Below, piece after piece: positions 47,730 to 60,600 of a stretch of DNA of 64,000 nucleotides. The stretch spans positions 7,810,001 to 7,874,000 of the forward strand of contig NC_079878.1 of NCBI RefSeq assembly GCF_029227915.1. Direction: 5' to 3'. Numbering within the stretch: the stretch's first letter is position 1; each line of letters starts with the position of its first letter. Position numbers and translations under genes: made by a program. The notes beneath the pieces were generated by a model. The model was not told the origin of the DNA and did no database searches. It worked only from the letters and a program-made list of their open reading frames with translations. The stretch is from Hydractinia symbiolongicarpus. Taxonomy: Eukaryota; Cnidaria; Hydrozoa; Anthoathecata; Hydractiniidae.

Positions 47730-49276
47730 TATACAGCTATTATAAAGAAGTAGGGGACCTTTAAACGCCGGGATCAGCCACAAGTAGCTGTGTGACCCAT
47801 TGTGGAACGCCCAGTGGAGTACTTAATAATACCCGTAGAGTTGAGCGCTTCAGTATAGGAATGAAGTAAAGCACACACAAAATTATGGTGTTTTATTCTC
47901 CCACAATTTTAGCTGAAATAAAAACACAGTTTACAACCGCCATGGAAAAAACAGTTGACCAACCTTTTATATTTTTCAGAATATACTCAAAGTTGAGCAG
48001 TTAGGTAAAAAAAAGAGGTAAAATCACTCAGCAATTTTTCTTTGTGGAATATGTTTTCATGACAGTTATAAAAGTTGTAGTTACTTAACGTGGCCACGTG
48101 CCTCAGCTTTTCACATGCCTGCATGCCTTAATTTTTGTGTCATAATTCTTTTTGTTGGATACTCCTCGTTGTTGCTAAAGAATCCAGTAGTAAGGGTTGT
48201 TAGTCTACTCTGAATCAATCGAAAATCACGTGTTTTTTGTTGTTGTTGATACTTCAATGGGATCTTCACAATCTTTTTAAAAGCCTTGAACAATGAAAAT
48301 TTCAACGCCTTAATTTTAAAAGGATTCATCTTTTGCAAAATTATTTCCCTTAATTTCCCAATTATTTTGAATCGTGAAGGTTTATTAATGAAATCCCAAT
48401 TAACGCAAAAGCACTAGGGCACGTAAGTACATAAGGTACGTTGAGAAAATAAGGCGCGTAGACACATAAAGCACGTAACCACGAGGGCACGTAAGGCACG
48501 TAATTTAGCAGACCCTGTACATGGCTAGAGAACGAGATGATATACAATCGCAATCGATATTAATACTTTTTTTCCGGTCCTTTTAGTCATTGCAATCTCT
48601 TGTAGGCAAAATTATGTTCTACATCTGGAACTCCGTTATCTCAAATTTTCGCTTTGTGGAACTATTTTTCCGGTCCTTTCAGCTCACAGGACGTATATTT
48701 ATAACAGTATTTTTTACTGATATACTCATCCTGTATATAAATTCAGAAATAAAAATAATAATAATAATAATAATAATTTTATCACGAACTGGATATAGCC
48801 TAGAGAAAGCAGAGTAATATTTTAAGTTTTTTTTGGAAAGAAGTAAGTTTAGTAACAAGCACATACTACTATCAATATATATATATATTTTTCTTTTTTC
48901 TGTTCCTCGTTTTTGGCTTAACGAGTATTTTATCTCGAACTTCTGAAGGTCTTCGACGTTCAATAATTCGACTATCCTTTATCTCGAACTTTCGACGTCC
49001 TAAACTTTTTTATCAGTTCCCTGGGAGTTTGGGTCGACCGTATTTATTTTAACACGTGGTATTAAGAAGAAAAAAAGTACAAAAGGAGATCGACAAACCT
49101 GACACCACTACTTTCAAACCAAAATGGCCTTCGTTACATGTTTTCGTTTTTGTTTTGTTTTTTATTCTACCTTAATTCTGTAAACAAAATCCGCAAAAAT
49201 CGCGTTCTGCGGAAATTTTCCGAAATAAAGCTTCGACGCATCTTTTTTGAACAAAATACGACTATTATTAAATAGA
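47730..49276. other. Intergenic; short CACGTAAGG repeats and a TAA microsatellite
   Basis: A loose array of gcacgtaagg-type units lies at 48415-48505. A (AAT)n tract at 48755-48777 is followed by aactggatatagcctagag, possibly a variant of the GGATAGCCTG core. No gene recognised. Confidence 0.4.
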
Positions 49277-49510
49277 CTAGTCGTTAGCCCGTGGAAAAGT
49301 CCACATGTCCGTCCGTCCTTTAAATTTACCAGTCCCGACACATTGGATAAAGCTTATCGCATTTGATATTCGTGTTTCCGTAGCACGATTTTCTAACTCA
49401 GCGGCGCGTTTGAGCAGAGACAGACAAAATACGGCTAGACTAGTCAGTCCTCAAAACATATCGCATTTGGTGTTTCTTAGCACAATGTTTTCGTGTGGAC
49501 AGACAGAACG
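49277..49510 (-). mobile_element. Helitron-like non-autonomous element copy, longer form
   Basis: On the minus strand the 3' end reads GTGGACTTTTCCACGGG, CTAACGA and CTAG (complement at 49277-49280), followed by T. Inside lie ggacggac and, farther in, sequence with cagacagaacg. The far end near 49510 is an estimate. Confidence 0.5.
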
Positions 49511-50379
49511 TTATTAAGATAGGGAGCATAGACTTACAGCCTTTGATCTGAAAAGTAATAGTCACCATGAATTAAATTGTAGTCTGTAATAAAAGGCATT
49601 AAACATATTCGTAACATGTCGGGATCACCATTTAACCTAAAAATATGCTGACAAGCTTAACTGATCTGAAAGTTTTTTAGAAATTATGCACTGGCATTAA
49701 ACAAATAATTTTGTTACATTAATTGTATATATTCTGTTTGTACTCAAATTATTTATTTTTGATTTTTACGAATTAGACCCCCGGAATCTCAATCATTACG
49801 ATATGATCACCACGCTTTAACTGATGGAATTTTTTGTCCGTATTTTATATACATGTTGACCGTTTCAGTTAAGTGCAAAGAAGTTATTTCATAGTAAAAG
49901 AAATTCCACATTGCTACATCTGGTGTGCGTCACCGAGTAACATAGTTTCATTTTTGTCAGGCTACCCAAAATTCTCTGTTTACACGTCCTTGCCACGCCA
50001 AAAAATTGCATTACATTGCGTTGTAAAAACATAAATAAAAGTGCATTTACTCCAGATGTAAAAATTAACCAAACCAAATGCACAACATTTATTAAGACAA
50101 GTGAGAGTATGACAACAATTTTCCGAAATTTTAAAGACGTACAAACTGTCTAACAAACTAAAGTTTCACACAAAAATCTTCAAATATAGCTACTGAAATT
50201 CACAAAACTAAAAACCATTAAAGAAATCAAAAATCTACTGATTCTTTTGGTTTCGCCATCATTATTTTTCACTCGCTAGAAGTCGTAGTTTTTACTTTAC
50301 GTCACGTGGTTTATGCTTCCTTTTAAGAAAAATTTAGGTTAGACAGAGAAATCTGGGTTTTGGGTTGTAAAACGGTCAC
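49511..50379. other. Intergenic, nothing recognised
   Basis: No gene or element supported; the 64-codon minus-strand frame at 49889 has no motif. Confidence 0.35.
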
Positions 50380-50420
50380 GACTCTGGTACAGACCTGTTG
50401 AACTGGTCTGTACCAGAGTC
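50380..50420. repeat. Perfect 16-bp hairpin
   Basis: The arm gactctggtacagacc (50380-50395) and its exact complement ggtctgtaccagagtc (50405-50420) enclose a 9-base loop, 40 bases before the second satellite array. Confidence 0.9.
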
Positions 50421-50456
50421 ATGCTCGTATCACCGTCTGAATGTTAGAAAAAATAC

Positions 50457-50985
50457 AGATGCCCTGCTTGATTTTTTCACAAACTCGTACCCAGACCGAT
50501 AACATGTTCATCTTAGTAATAAAGTTGGATAGCGTAACATCTTTTCACGCTTTGATTCTATATCTCCGCAGAAGAGTCGTGCCCAGACCTTATGAATTCT
50601 ATTTTATTCTATTTTAACTCCTTTGGTGCATTACTCTTATAACTCGACAAACTCGTACCCAGACCGACGACATTTTAATCCTAGTAATAAATTCGGATAG
50701 CCTGACATTTTTTCGCACATTGCTTATATATCTCAGTAAACTTGTACCCAGACTGACAGAATTCAATTTTAAGTAATAAATTCGGATAGCCTGACATCTT
50801 TTCGCATATTAATCTTACAACTCGACAAACTCGTACCCAGACCGATAACATTTTTAACTCACTAATAAATTCGGACAGCCCGCTACGTTTTTGCACATTG
50901 TTTTTATAACTCAGCAAACTCGTACCCTGATTGTTTTGCTAATATAATTGAAAACTAGTACCCAGGCTGACATTGTTTCAATCTC
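50457..50985. repeat. 89-bp satellite array 2 (GGATAGCCTGACATC family)
   Basis: Unit cores at 50527, 50695, 50784 and 50873, with spacings of 168 (one degenerate unit between) and 89, 89. Same internal blocks as array 1 (aactcgacaaactcgtaccc, agaccgataacattt, taataaattc). Both ends fade into degenerate units. Confidence 0.9.
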
Positions 50986-51559
50986 TGTAATAATACGCCA
51001 GCTCCGTGTGTCTGTCTGTCATTTTTGGAAAGTGGATTATTATATTCACTACTTTCTTTGATAAAGTCTATAAAACATCACCTATAAATTTGTTCTGTAA
51101 AGTACTAAACTTTGATGTTAACATAATGTTGACGTCAACGGAAAGTATATTAATTAATGAAGCCATTACATTGCACTTAAAACTTTGAGGCCAAATAACT
51201 TGGAAACGAGGTGGTGACGTCAATTTTTTACCGCGTGGGTAAGGACCACCTTGGAGCAATTTGAGTAAGTTTCCCAAGCCTGGGTCCCCCAATCCGTTTC
51301 GGAAGAGACGGGTCGATGACGTCATCAGAAAATATACAAATTTCTTAAAATAATTTTTTTGCATACTTGTTCGTTTTTGCTGACGTCAGCAAAATGTTTA
51401 AACCCTCATATCTCCTTAAATGATCCTATACATTATTTAAATCAGCTATTCAAGCTCTACACCATAAAGGCAACAAGTAAACAAATTTCCAAGAAAAAAC
51501 ATTTTGTCTCTTGACAGATCCTAGCTGACGTCATCAAAATTTAAATAACGGTTCATTTT

Positions 51560-51607
51560 TATTGTTATCCTGTCTAAGTGGATTTTTCCACAGGTTTTAT
51601 CGACTAG
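51560..51607 (+). mobile_element. Helitron-like 3' end
   Basis: Hairpin cctgtctaagtggatttttc/cacagg (51569-51594), then ttttatcga and CTAG at 51604-51607, followed by TTTAAAT. Shares its body with the copy at 7395. The left extent is not known. Confidence 0.5.
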
Positions 51608-52735
51608 TTTAAATACTAATTTTAGACCTTCTTGTTTTTTAATGATGTTGCAAGACCAAAATTTTGTATATAGTCTGTATACTGCTTTTAACAAACAATA
51701 CAAAGTTCTATCGGGAGTGTGATATAACGAAAATGCATAATCATTCCGTTAAAGTGATAAAAGTTCAATAAACTATAAAAAATATTGTAAGAGTTTTTTC
51801 TTTCTTCTCTTCTTCTTTTGCAGATATGACTTTCTCGTAAAACAGCATTAAGTTTTTCTAAAATATAACATCATCTATCAAAATCTGGACAAAACTAAAC
51901 ACTATGCAGTGACGCACTTTGTATGTTTCATGGTGTCATATAAAAGAGTTTTGATAAATTAGCGTGTTGTAATATATTTATACGTTATACATACCTTGAA
52001 CCCATAAATTAGATCCATTTCTTTAACTTTATAAATTACATTGGTATACTTGTGCTGTCATTAAAGAGCTTCAATTTACACTAACGTGCCGCCATTTACC
52101 TGGATGCATAAACATGTGCTAAAAAATCACATTGAAATGTGATTAAACATTGTTTTTAACTACTCCACAAAGCAGTTTGTGTACACTCTTACACAGGTGC
52201 AGTAGGTGAAAAAAAAGTTACTCCATACCTGAAATATCAATAATCCCCAGATTGCACATATTCTTGCCTTTTTCATTTCAGTGCTTCCCATCAGGTAATA
52301 TTATGAACTCTAAAGTGAAATTGTTTAGAAATATGAGAGGTTTAAAAAATTTTTTAACCATGCTTTCACAGAAAATTGCCCACGATTAAGGACACTATCA
52401 ATCCAATTTAACAATTTAATTTTTCTAATTGTCAGTTTTCTTAATCATTGCTTAGTATGATATATACAACTACCTTTTTGCTCATTAAAAGAAAACATGC
52501 ATCCAGTTTTTAGATAAACAGTGTTGATGAGAAAATTTGAAAAAGTAGATTGATCGTGTAATACTCCCAAGTTTTGTGAAGAAACACTGCTACACATGTA
52601 ATAATAGGAAAGATACGCATAAAGAATTTCAGAAATTACTTATATATACACACTTTGTTGTAATAAATCATTTTTTAAGAATTTGCAATAATTTTTTTAC
52701 AATGCACTACAAGAATATGTTAAAAAAATAATTCG

Positions 52736-52801
52736 AATAAGAAAATTCTAGCAATTTAGATCATTATTTACTTTGATCTAAATTGCTAGAATTTTCTTAT
52801 T
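52736..52801. repeat. Perfect 28-bp hairpin
   Basis: Arms 52736-52763 and 52774-52801 are exact complements (aataagaaaattctagcaat onward), with a 10-base loop. No Pol III terminator or protein-coding context explains it. Confidence 0.95.
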
Positions 52802-52931
52802 TTACTGCTGCTGGCTTTTAAAAGGACAACCTGCAATTAAAAAATAACATGGTTAAACACATGAACGTAATACTTAACACAATTAGTCCAAAAGCCAAAC
52901 AAGGAAAGTTAAACAGGTTCTTAGATATTTC

Positions 52932-52967
52932 TTTTGTCCTTTCACTTTTCCAAGTGAAAGGACAAAA
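52932..52967. repeat. Perfect 16-bp hairpin with 4-base loop
   Basis: The arm ttttgtcctttcactt (52932-52947) and its complement (52952-52967) flank ttcc. It lies 130 bases after the 28-bp hairpin. Confidence 0.95.
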
Positions 52968-54105
52968 AAATTTCAAGCGTAAACAATTACTAATAAAACC
53001 TTAACAACCAGTAGAAGAAATAGTACTAGCAAATCCTATACTATGCGTAATCAAAGCTTATCAAGGTCTATAATTACTGGACAAACTTTCCATAATTTAT
53101 AAACAGACACAAAATGATAATATTTTAACAATATCTGCAAAGTTTCTGTTACTATTTTACTGTCACAGTATATATACAAATTGTTTTGACAAAGCAAAAC
53201 ATTTTATCACTTAAATTACAACTGAGTTAAAACTTTTATCCTAAAGTAAAAGAAGTTAAGAATGTAGTAAAAAATTGACAAGAAGAATGCTCAAAAAATT
53301 AAGAACATTTTGCCTATGCTCAGTTAAAATATATCTGGAACTTCATCGCAAACTGCGTTTTGACAAGCTTTCGAATGATCTCTTTTTCACGATTAAACGA
53401 TATAGGTCATATATGTAATTGAGCATCTTCAGACTCATTTCCTAAACATGAATATATCTCAAGAATATAACTTCAGCAAACAGACAAAGAGTGAACTATT
53501 TTTCTTATGTGGTGCTTTAGGAGCATTGTAACAGAATTAGTGTAACAGAATTAGTTTAGAAATTTAGGAATATTTAAAGAGGCAGACAAGATGACTGGGC
53601 ACGTGATAGTCAAAGCCCTGAATAACATATTATCGTAATTATATTTATTGTGAATCATATAGCTATAGTTTCAAAAGTATGAAATGATTTAAGATAATGC
53701 TTAGCTAGCTATCTAGATTCGTGGATGTGCAGGATAGAATTTTCTAATTTTTCCAGATCAGTCATGAAAAAGAACAGCTAGCTAAAGCTACAGAACACAC
53801 CTTTCGACTTGCTAACCTTGTTTAATAAAGTTAAATTTCTCTAAAGCACAGGGCTGTGCTAGCTAGCTACAGACAAGATGGTCATTATTAGCTATATATT
53901 TATTTTTTAAACAATTGTCAAGTTACCACAACACCAGGCACCTATAAAGTTACACACTCAAACTAACCATAGCAATAAGTCTTGTATTTTTAACATGTGT
54001 ATTTAGCTATATTTATTAGTACCATAACAACAACTCAATATGTATGTTTAGATAATCACGTAATTAGGACTAATACAGCTATTAGTTTAGAAAAACTTTA
54101 GTCTC

Positions 54106-54150
54106 CGTATAACCTATATGATTAGCTAGCTAATCATAAAGGTTATACAT
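54106..54150. repeat. Imperfect palindrome
   Basis: The left half gtataacctatatgattagc faces the right half gctaatcataaaggttatac (with tagc/gcta at the centre), with one or two mismatches. Confidence 0.7.
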
Positions 54151-54243
54151 AGCTTAATAAACAAGCATCCTCTTACAGAGATGGTCCGCCAGACTGTCAA
54201 CCATTATTAAACACAAGTGGAAATGTTAACGGCGGCCGACAAG

Positions 54244-54386
54244 GATGGCAGGCTATCCTATGACGATGGCAGGCTATCCTATGAAGATGGCAGGCTATCC
54301 TATGAAGATGGCAGGCTATCCTATGAGATGGCAGGCTATCCTATGAAGATGGCAGGCTATCCGAAAAAGATGTCAGGCTATCCTAA
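54244..54386. repeat. 21-bp minisatellite, seven units
   Basis: Repeats of gatggcaggctatcctatga at 54244 onward with small variants (one 20-base unit; the last two read ccgaaaaa and tcctaaat). On the minus strand each unit is GGATAGCCTGCCATCTTCAT, i.e. the core of the 89-bp satellite without its body. Confidence 0.95.
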
Positions 54387-54404
54387 ATCAAATTAGGAAC
54401 ATCC

Positions 54405-54758
<354 letters not shown>

Positions 54759-54965
54759 AGCTATATTGTAAACTTAATGTTGCCGTAATAAGCGATATTT
54801 AAATTTAAAAACACACGACATACATATTTTTTGGTTTGCAACGTCTGCTTTAAGGTTTAGGATTTTCTACATTTAAAATCCTGTGATGTCTATGTATATT
54901 TGTGATAGTAGAAATCATTAAGCCTCTTCTTTGTTATTCTTATCCTTCTATTATTATTACTATTA

Positions 54966-55081
54966 CTAGCCCGTTTATAAGTTCACGGGTTCGCTCGACT
55001 TTCATCTATCGCATTTCGTGTGTCCGTAGCCAACTTCTTTCCGGCGGATAGAAAGGAAAAATATGGCTTTTATTATAGAGA
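54966..55081 (-). mobile_element. Helitron-like non-autonomous element copy
   Basis: On the minus strand the end reads CCCGTGAACTTATAAACGGG followed at once by CTAG (complement at 54966-54969) and T. Inside, tcgcatttcgtgtgtccgtagc is shared with the 49.3-kb copy. It abuts another copy on its right. Confidence 0.5.
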
Positions 55082-55330
55082 CTAGTAGTTAGCTCGCAAA
55101 ACAATCCACTGGTGCTTACAGATATTTACCACTCTTACTTTTTCCGGATAGTGCTATTTCGTGAATCCATAAATTAGCAATGCAGTTACTATTTTGAACA
55201 CACAGACGGCTATTGTTTTTAAGACTTGCCAGTGGCCCTTGTCTGGCCGTCCTTTGTATATCGCATTTCCGCAACACGACTTTTTCTCTCACGCACAAAC
55301 AGACGGGGCTGGATGTAGTCCGTATATTCC
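55082..55330 (-). mobile_element. Helitron-like non-autonomous element copy, tandem to the previous
   Basis: On the minus strand the end is AGCTAACTACTAG (CTAG complement at 55082-55085) followed by T. The body contains ggccgtcctttgtatatcgc, attttcgcaac-like and cacgcacaaacagacggg strings of the family. Its hairpin is decayed. Confidence 0.45.
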
Positions 55331-57465
55331 CAAGACATGGATCTTTATTGGACCATAAGAGAAAATATTATAATATAAAATACTAAAAAGTATGAAGGTA
55401 AGAGGTAAAAATATAAAAAAACTACTCATTTGTCTTTGTTTATATTTTAATTGCATTTACATTGTCTTATTGTAATTTAACTTATTAAAAAAACGCGTAA
55501 GAAAAATTAAGGGTGTGGCCAAATGCCTCGTTTTTTTTAATTTGCAGTATTTTCCTTCCGAATAAATGTAATTGTTTTAAATATAGACATGTAATAAATT
55601 CAACTCGTATTTTCAAAAAAAAAACTTCACAAGAACCTTTTTTACCAAGGTTGAGAGAACAATAATAAATTCACAAAACATATTAAGGCTAATTTTTAAC
55701 AAGGAAAAAAGTAATTTAGCTGTAATCATTCCAAATGATGTTCTAATGGACACAAAAACAACACATTCTCACAAATTGTGGTAGGCTTTCAATTCTTTTA
55801 TGTAATTTATACTTAGCGAATAATTCATTATAAATGATTGTTTCAATAATGAACAATTTGCGTTCTAATTAGCTTCGACCAACTATTTCGTAACAATAAT
55901 TGCGGAAAAATATTTGGAATTATACAAAAGCTAACAACCTGACCGGATTCTTTGAGGGGATTACATAAACCATAACCTTATGTCATCTAAATTTAAACTA
56001 TGTATATCTTTTTGACTAATCGATCTAGTTGGATAGTTCTTTTTTCATTAACTACGGTGCTTTGTCATTTTTCACTTTCAATTAACAATTCACTCGATAT
56101 ATATTAAAACTACTTTTTAATATGTTTTATACTACGAATTTCTAAATATTCACCATACTTCGATGTCTCCTATTTTATTCAGTCTTCTTAATCTAGCCTG
56201 TCCTTGTAAACTTATTTATTTGTCTGTCTTTAAGGTTTTGTTTATTTGCATATGTATGTATATATATATTATTTTTTATTTTAAAATATCTGCATTTATA
56301 TATGATACCTTTTTCTTTGTATATTTATGTTTTGGGAGAAAAATTTTGTAAAATTTGAACCTAATAAAAGTTAATAATAATAATAATCCTTGAGAGTAAA
56401 AATGAGAGCCTAAGGTCATTGTAAACCATACACAATATTCCCAAACGTTTCTTTAAAAATAATTCAAGACATTTTGTTAACTGGATCTTTCCCCTCTAAT
56501 TCTCATTCTTTTAGAAATTCCCAGACATCTAGGTTGGTTACGGAGATATAAAAATAAATGACTTTACCAGGTGTACAAAGTGATTTTTAATTAAGTCCTT
56601 AACTTTGCCTTCCACATGTTTTTAAACAAACAATGACAGAAGGTCTATAATTGGTGTGCAAAAGCAATTTTTAATTGTCTTACTTATTAAAAGATGTTGT
56701 GGTGGACAGAAAAAGCAGGGCGTGGTTACTTTCTATGTATTTTCACAATGCACAAATTAAAACAATTAAAGACGAAAGTTCTCTATTTTGATGCCGTAAA
56801 GGATTCGGACGCTTTCGGGGAACTTATTGGGCGAGAAGCGCTTCTTTAATGGTGTAAGGCACGTGTTTGTGAGAATGTCACATTTGTGACAATAATTACA
56901 ATTTTTTATTTAACCTGGGACCAACCTCTTTCGTAGGACTTTTTTTTTTGTTTTTACTCGGATTCGGGCAGGCGAGAAGAAATAGAGGAGTAGAAAACTC
57001 TTGACAAATTTGGAATCACTGAATTTTGATAGATCATTAATTGTGAATTAAGATAAATTTGTATTATTTATTGCTGGTGTAAGGAAATTTAGCAAACAAG
57101 GATTGTGCACATGAGAATGACTCATTGGTCTGAAGTAAAAACATTTGAGAAAGCACCAATATTTCTTATGTCAGTAACTTATTTATCGCCAGCATTATTT
57201 TTTAATGCCACGTCATATCGCTGCTAATTTTTAACGACACGACTTGTGTAAGTCGCTCAGGATTACACAACTTGCTCTTATATTGTCGCCCTTTTATCGC
57301 TTTAAACTTTACGTCTTTTTTTTTCAACTTTTAAAGAAAAAGAAAAATTCTTTCAGAAGATTTGTTGCGAATGGAAAAATAAAAAAATGGTTTACACACG
57401 TTCTCGTTTTTATACATAAGCAACTGAAAAGAAATTTTATCAAACTTTATTATTATTTATTAAAG
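55331..57465. other. Intergenic, nothing firmly recognised
   Basis: The stretch 56160-56390 ends in aacctaataaaagttaataataataataat, which resembles the 3' UTR and tail of a LINE, but no reverse-transcriptase motif precedes it. No gene seen. Confidence 0.35.
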
Positions 57466-57600
57466 CGCGTGGCGTAGTGGCTATGGAGGTTTTTTTGTAA
57501 TCTCAAGATCTGTGGTTCGATCCACAGCGTGAGAATATTTAGTGAGTGCCCTTACTAGAGATGCAGCTCAACTATTGCCATGTGTGTACATAATGAATAC
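57466..57600 (+). mobile_element. tRNA-derived SINE-like element
   Basis: A-box-like GGCGTAGTGGCTATGG, anticodon-loop-like TTGTAATCTC, then a T-arm that pairs perfectly (ctgtgg, loop ttcgat, ccacag) and contains the B box GGTTCGATCC. The acceptor ends do not pair. A short body (agtgagtgcccttactagag) follows. No poly-T terminator at a tRNA position. Confidence 0.55.
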
Positions 57601-60600
57601 GTTTTTAAACACAGGACCTTCATTGTAAACAGTGTTTTCAACACTAAAGTGGCTGTATCCTGTATAAATATGCAGAATAAATATCGATCGCTTGTTGTCG
57701 AACACGCCTTTTTAATAAAGTAAACAGAAAAGTTATTTTATCATTGCAACGTTCCAAAAAATACTATTCTAAATTTTGTCTTGTTTAATAATTTAACAAG
57801 TTCCCACCCCCTTTACCCCCTTCCCCCTTAACCTAGACTAAGCTCTCAATTCGCCTAAATCCCCAAACAATCTGCATGATCTGCGTACAATAATTATTTT
57901 TGGAAAAAACACATTTAGGTGTGACACTCGTCCTAGCTACTAACTGAAACCCATTCACAACCATGTCATCCAGCAATATATTGCTAGAAGACATGGATAA
58001 CATTGACATTGGTTGACTTTTTCTTCGCTAAACAAAATGAATGCGTTGTTTTGTGATATGTTATAAATTTGGAATTTAGTAAGCCCCTTCTAATAATAAA
58101 TTCCTACCAATAAGCCTCCCCCTTTGAAAAATTAGCTGTAGGGTAGGGGTTAATTATAATTGTTTGCTGTATACAGAAGTGCTTTGAAAGTGAAAAAATC
58201 TCCCTCCATTTTCCCAGTATTAATTAAAATGATAACCTCTTTTTCACTTTTAGTCATGTAAATAATTTCTGACCTCAGTAAGTTAAGTAAAATGAACTAT
58301 CCCTTGTCTTATGTCTTAGAACAGATGTCAAAAATATTCTTGACAGAAACTGTCAATAAGCAATGATACGTCAGAGATAATATTGAATAACAACTCATAA
58401 AAGTAGTTAATACAAGGAGTGTTTGTCAGCTGAGAGTAAATAGTAAAAATAAAGTCACCTATCTATCTTATTACCACACCAGAGCACATTACTATCTCCT
58501 ACCACCAATTAACAGGAGTTTTGAATATAGATTGAATTATCTTGCCAATTGGCTTCAATTTTAACGATATTTTTATTATCCACAATTTAATAGAATATAA
58601 CAAGCAAAACTTGGAACATGTTACATGGTTTATCGAGCAAAAGCTTACTAATATATCGAACTGAACGTATTTTAAAAGAAATGAAAAATTGCAAGTTGTT
58701 AGTAAATGGAGTTGTTATTAACCCACTAAAAGGCAGCGATATACATATCTTATTTGGGACATGACAAAAATTATCGCACGGTGGATGACTTTAGGGATGT
58801 GTGTAGAAGGAGGATGAGCAATAAAAGTAAAGACCATACGTAACTTGCAGTTCGGGTACTTTCTTTACATAGTTTCTATGTTCCAATCAAATTGACAACA
58901 ACATAATTTGATGATATTGTGAAGAAAACAAGGTGAAGCACATGCAGAGAATGAGATAGTTAGGAAAATAAGGAGAAAGAGGTTTCCAAAATGGTAAAAT
59001 CATTTGTCTTTAAAACCTTATGCTTGCCGGTATTTAATAGGGGTCCGAAAAAATTCCTTGCCCTATAACCTTTGTGTTTTGTTGTAAACCAGAAAACTTA
59101 GTACGAATTATGTCTGTCACATGAAAGATAAAAATCATGCGTCAAATTATGTTTGTCAGCAATAAATTTTTGCTGATTAAGAATGATTATTTTGAAACTT
59201 TGAGTGGCATTCTAACCATTTAGACGTAACACAATAACTTATCGAAGCGCCAATTGAACAAAAAGTCCGAAAAAATTTGTTACGCCTTTTTGATGAAATG
59301 TGGCGTTACTTGTGCATTTTTGATTGGAAAAATAACTTTTTAACTCCTTTGATAGATCTCAAGATAAATCACATCACAGGTTGCCGAACTTAGAAAAACT
59401 TTAAAAATAGGGGAAACAATCGAAAAATTTTAAGGGCGCAAATAGGTGTAACTTGAAAGCATTAAACCCCTAGGGCGTAAAGATATGTTTGTCGGAAGGG
59501 GCGTAAAGTCTTTTGTATTATATAAACCCGAAATAAGGAACGTTAATGAGAAAAATCACTTATACACCAAGAAAATTCGAAAAATGTGAAATAGATATTG
59601 TTTGAATTTTTTCTAAAACACTTTGTTTTGTTTTTTATTCGAAAATGATAAAAAACTTATTTACATAAAGTTTCAGGGTCAAAAGTATGCCAGGTAGAGC
59701 ATTTTTTGGGACAATAAAAAAGACTACGCAAAAATTATGTTTTCATGTGACAGTTACCACCTCACCCGGAAAAAAGTTGCCGTAGAAAAAAATGCAGATA
59801 TTTTGTATGTCCAATCAAACATGGTAGGCGAATCACATCTGATTGTGAATAGATACCAGATACTACTTATAGAATCGACATGATGTGAAGCAAAATGTAA
59901 AGGAAGGCTGTCTACAATAAACCAGGAGATAGTCATTTGAATATGAAAAAGAAGAAAAACAAAGGTTAGTCTAAGTTCTCCTATCAATGAAAATATCAAG
60001 AACAAATTTTTATTTGAATTTTCAAAAGTAAGAATATGAATATCCATTGTTGTTAAAAGTCGTAAGAATGATTAAGGCCGCATTTGAAAATGTTTCGAAT
60101 ATTCACAAAACTTATTACGCCAAAGCCGTCAGTTCTCTCGTAAATATTTTTTTACAATACACCTTTCCCGAATTTATTTTTTTTGATTTGCCGCATCTCT
60201 TTACAACTTTTTTAAGGAAAATGAATGTAATTTTCGAAATCCTCACATGAAAATTGATAAATCGTGATATTTTCATATTCATGCATCAAACAATCAACCT
60301 GCTACAACAGTATTTTTTAATTTTGTTCTAATTACCTTTGCTCGAATATATGAGGCTTATAGTACAAGTCGAAAATGAAGAAGGCTTTCACCGTAACAAT
60401 GATGCCACCAAAACAGCACTTTCCAATGTCGGATTAAGATGAAAATTTATACATTAATCAATTTACTGATGCTGAAAATGATGTTAAGGTCAAAACAACA
60501 AAATTCCAAAATTTTAAAAAACATGTAATTCGGGAAACGCTTAATACTTTGAAACTAAGACTAAAAAGACATTTAGGGAATTTAGGTCACATGTCCTAAT

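Larger units (their letters stand above)
51608..54105. other. Intergenic; contains perfect hairpins
   Basis: No gene recognised. The hairpins at 52736 and 52932 are listed separately. A short direct repeat tgtaacagaattag occurs twice at 53526-53556. Confidence 0.4.

Noticed and set aside
48415-48505. CRISPR-like or regulatory array of CACGTAAGG units
   Set aside because: Units are short, irregularly spaced and degenerate, and the genome is eukaryotic; a simple minisatellite is the better reading.
57466-57540. Functional tRNA gene
   Set aside because: A and B boxes and a paired T arm are present, but the acceptor stem does not pair and the anticodon arm is poor; better explained as a SINE head.
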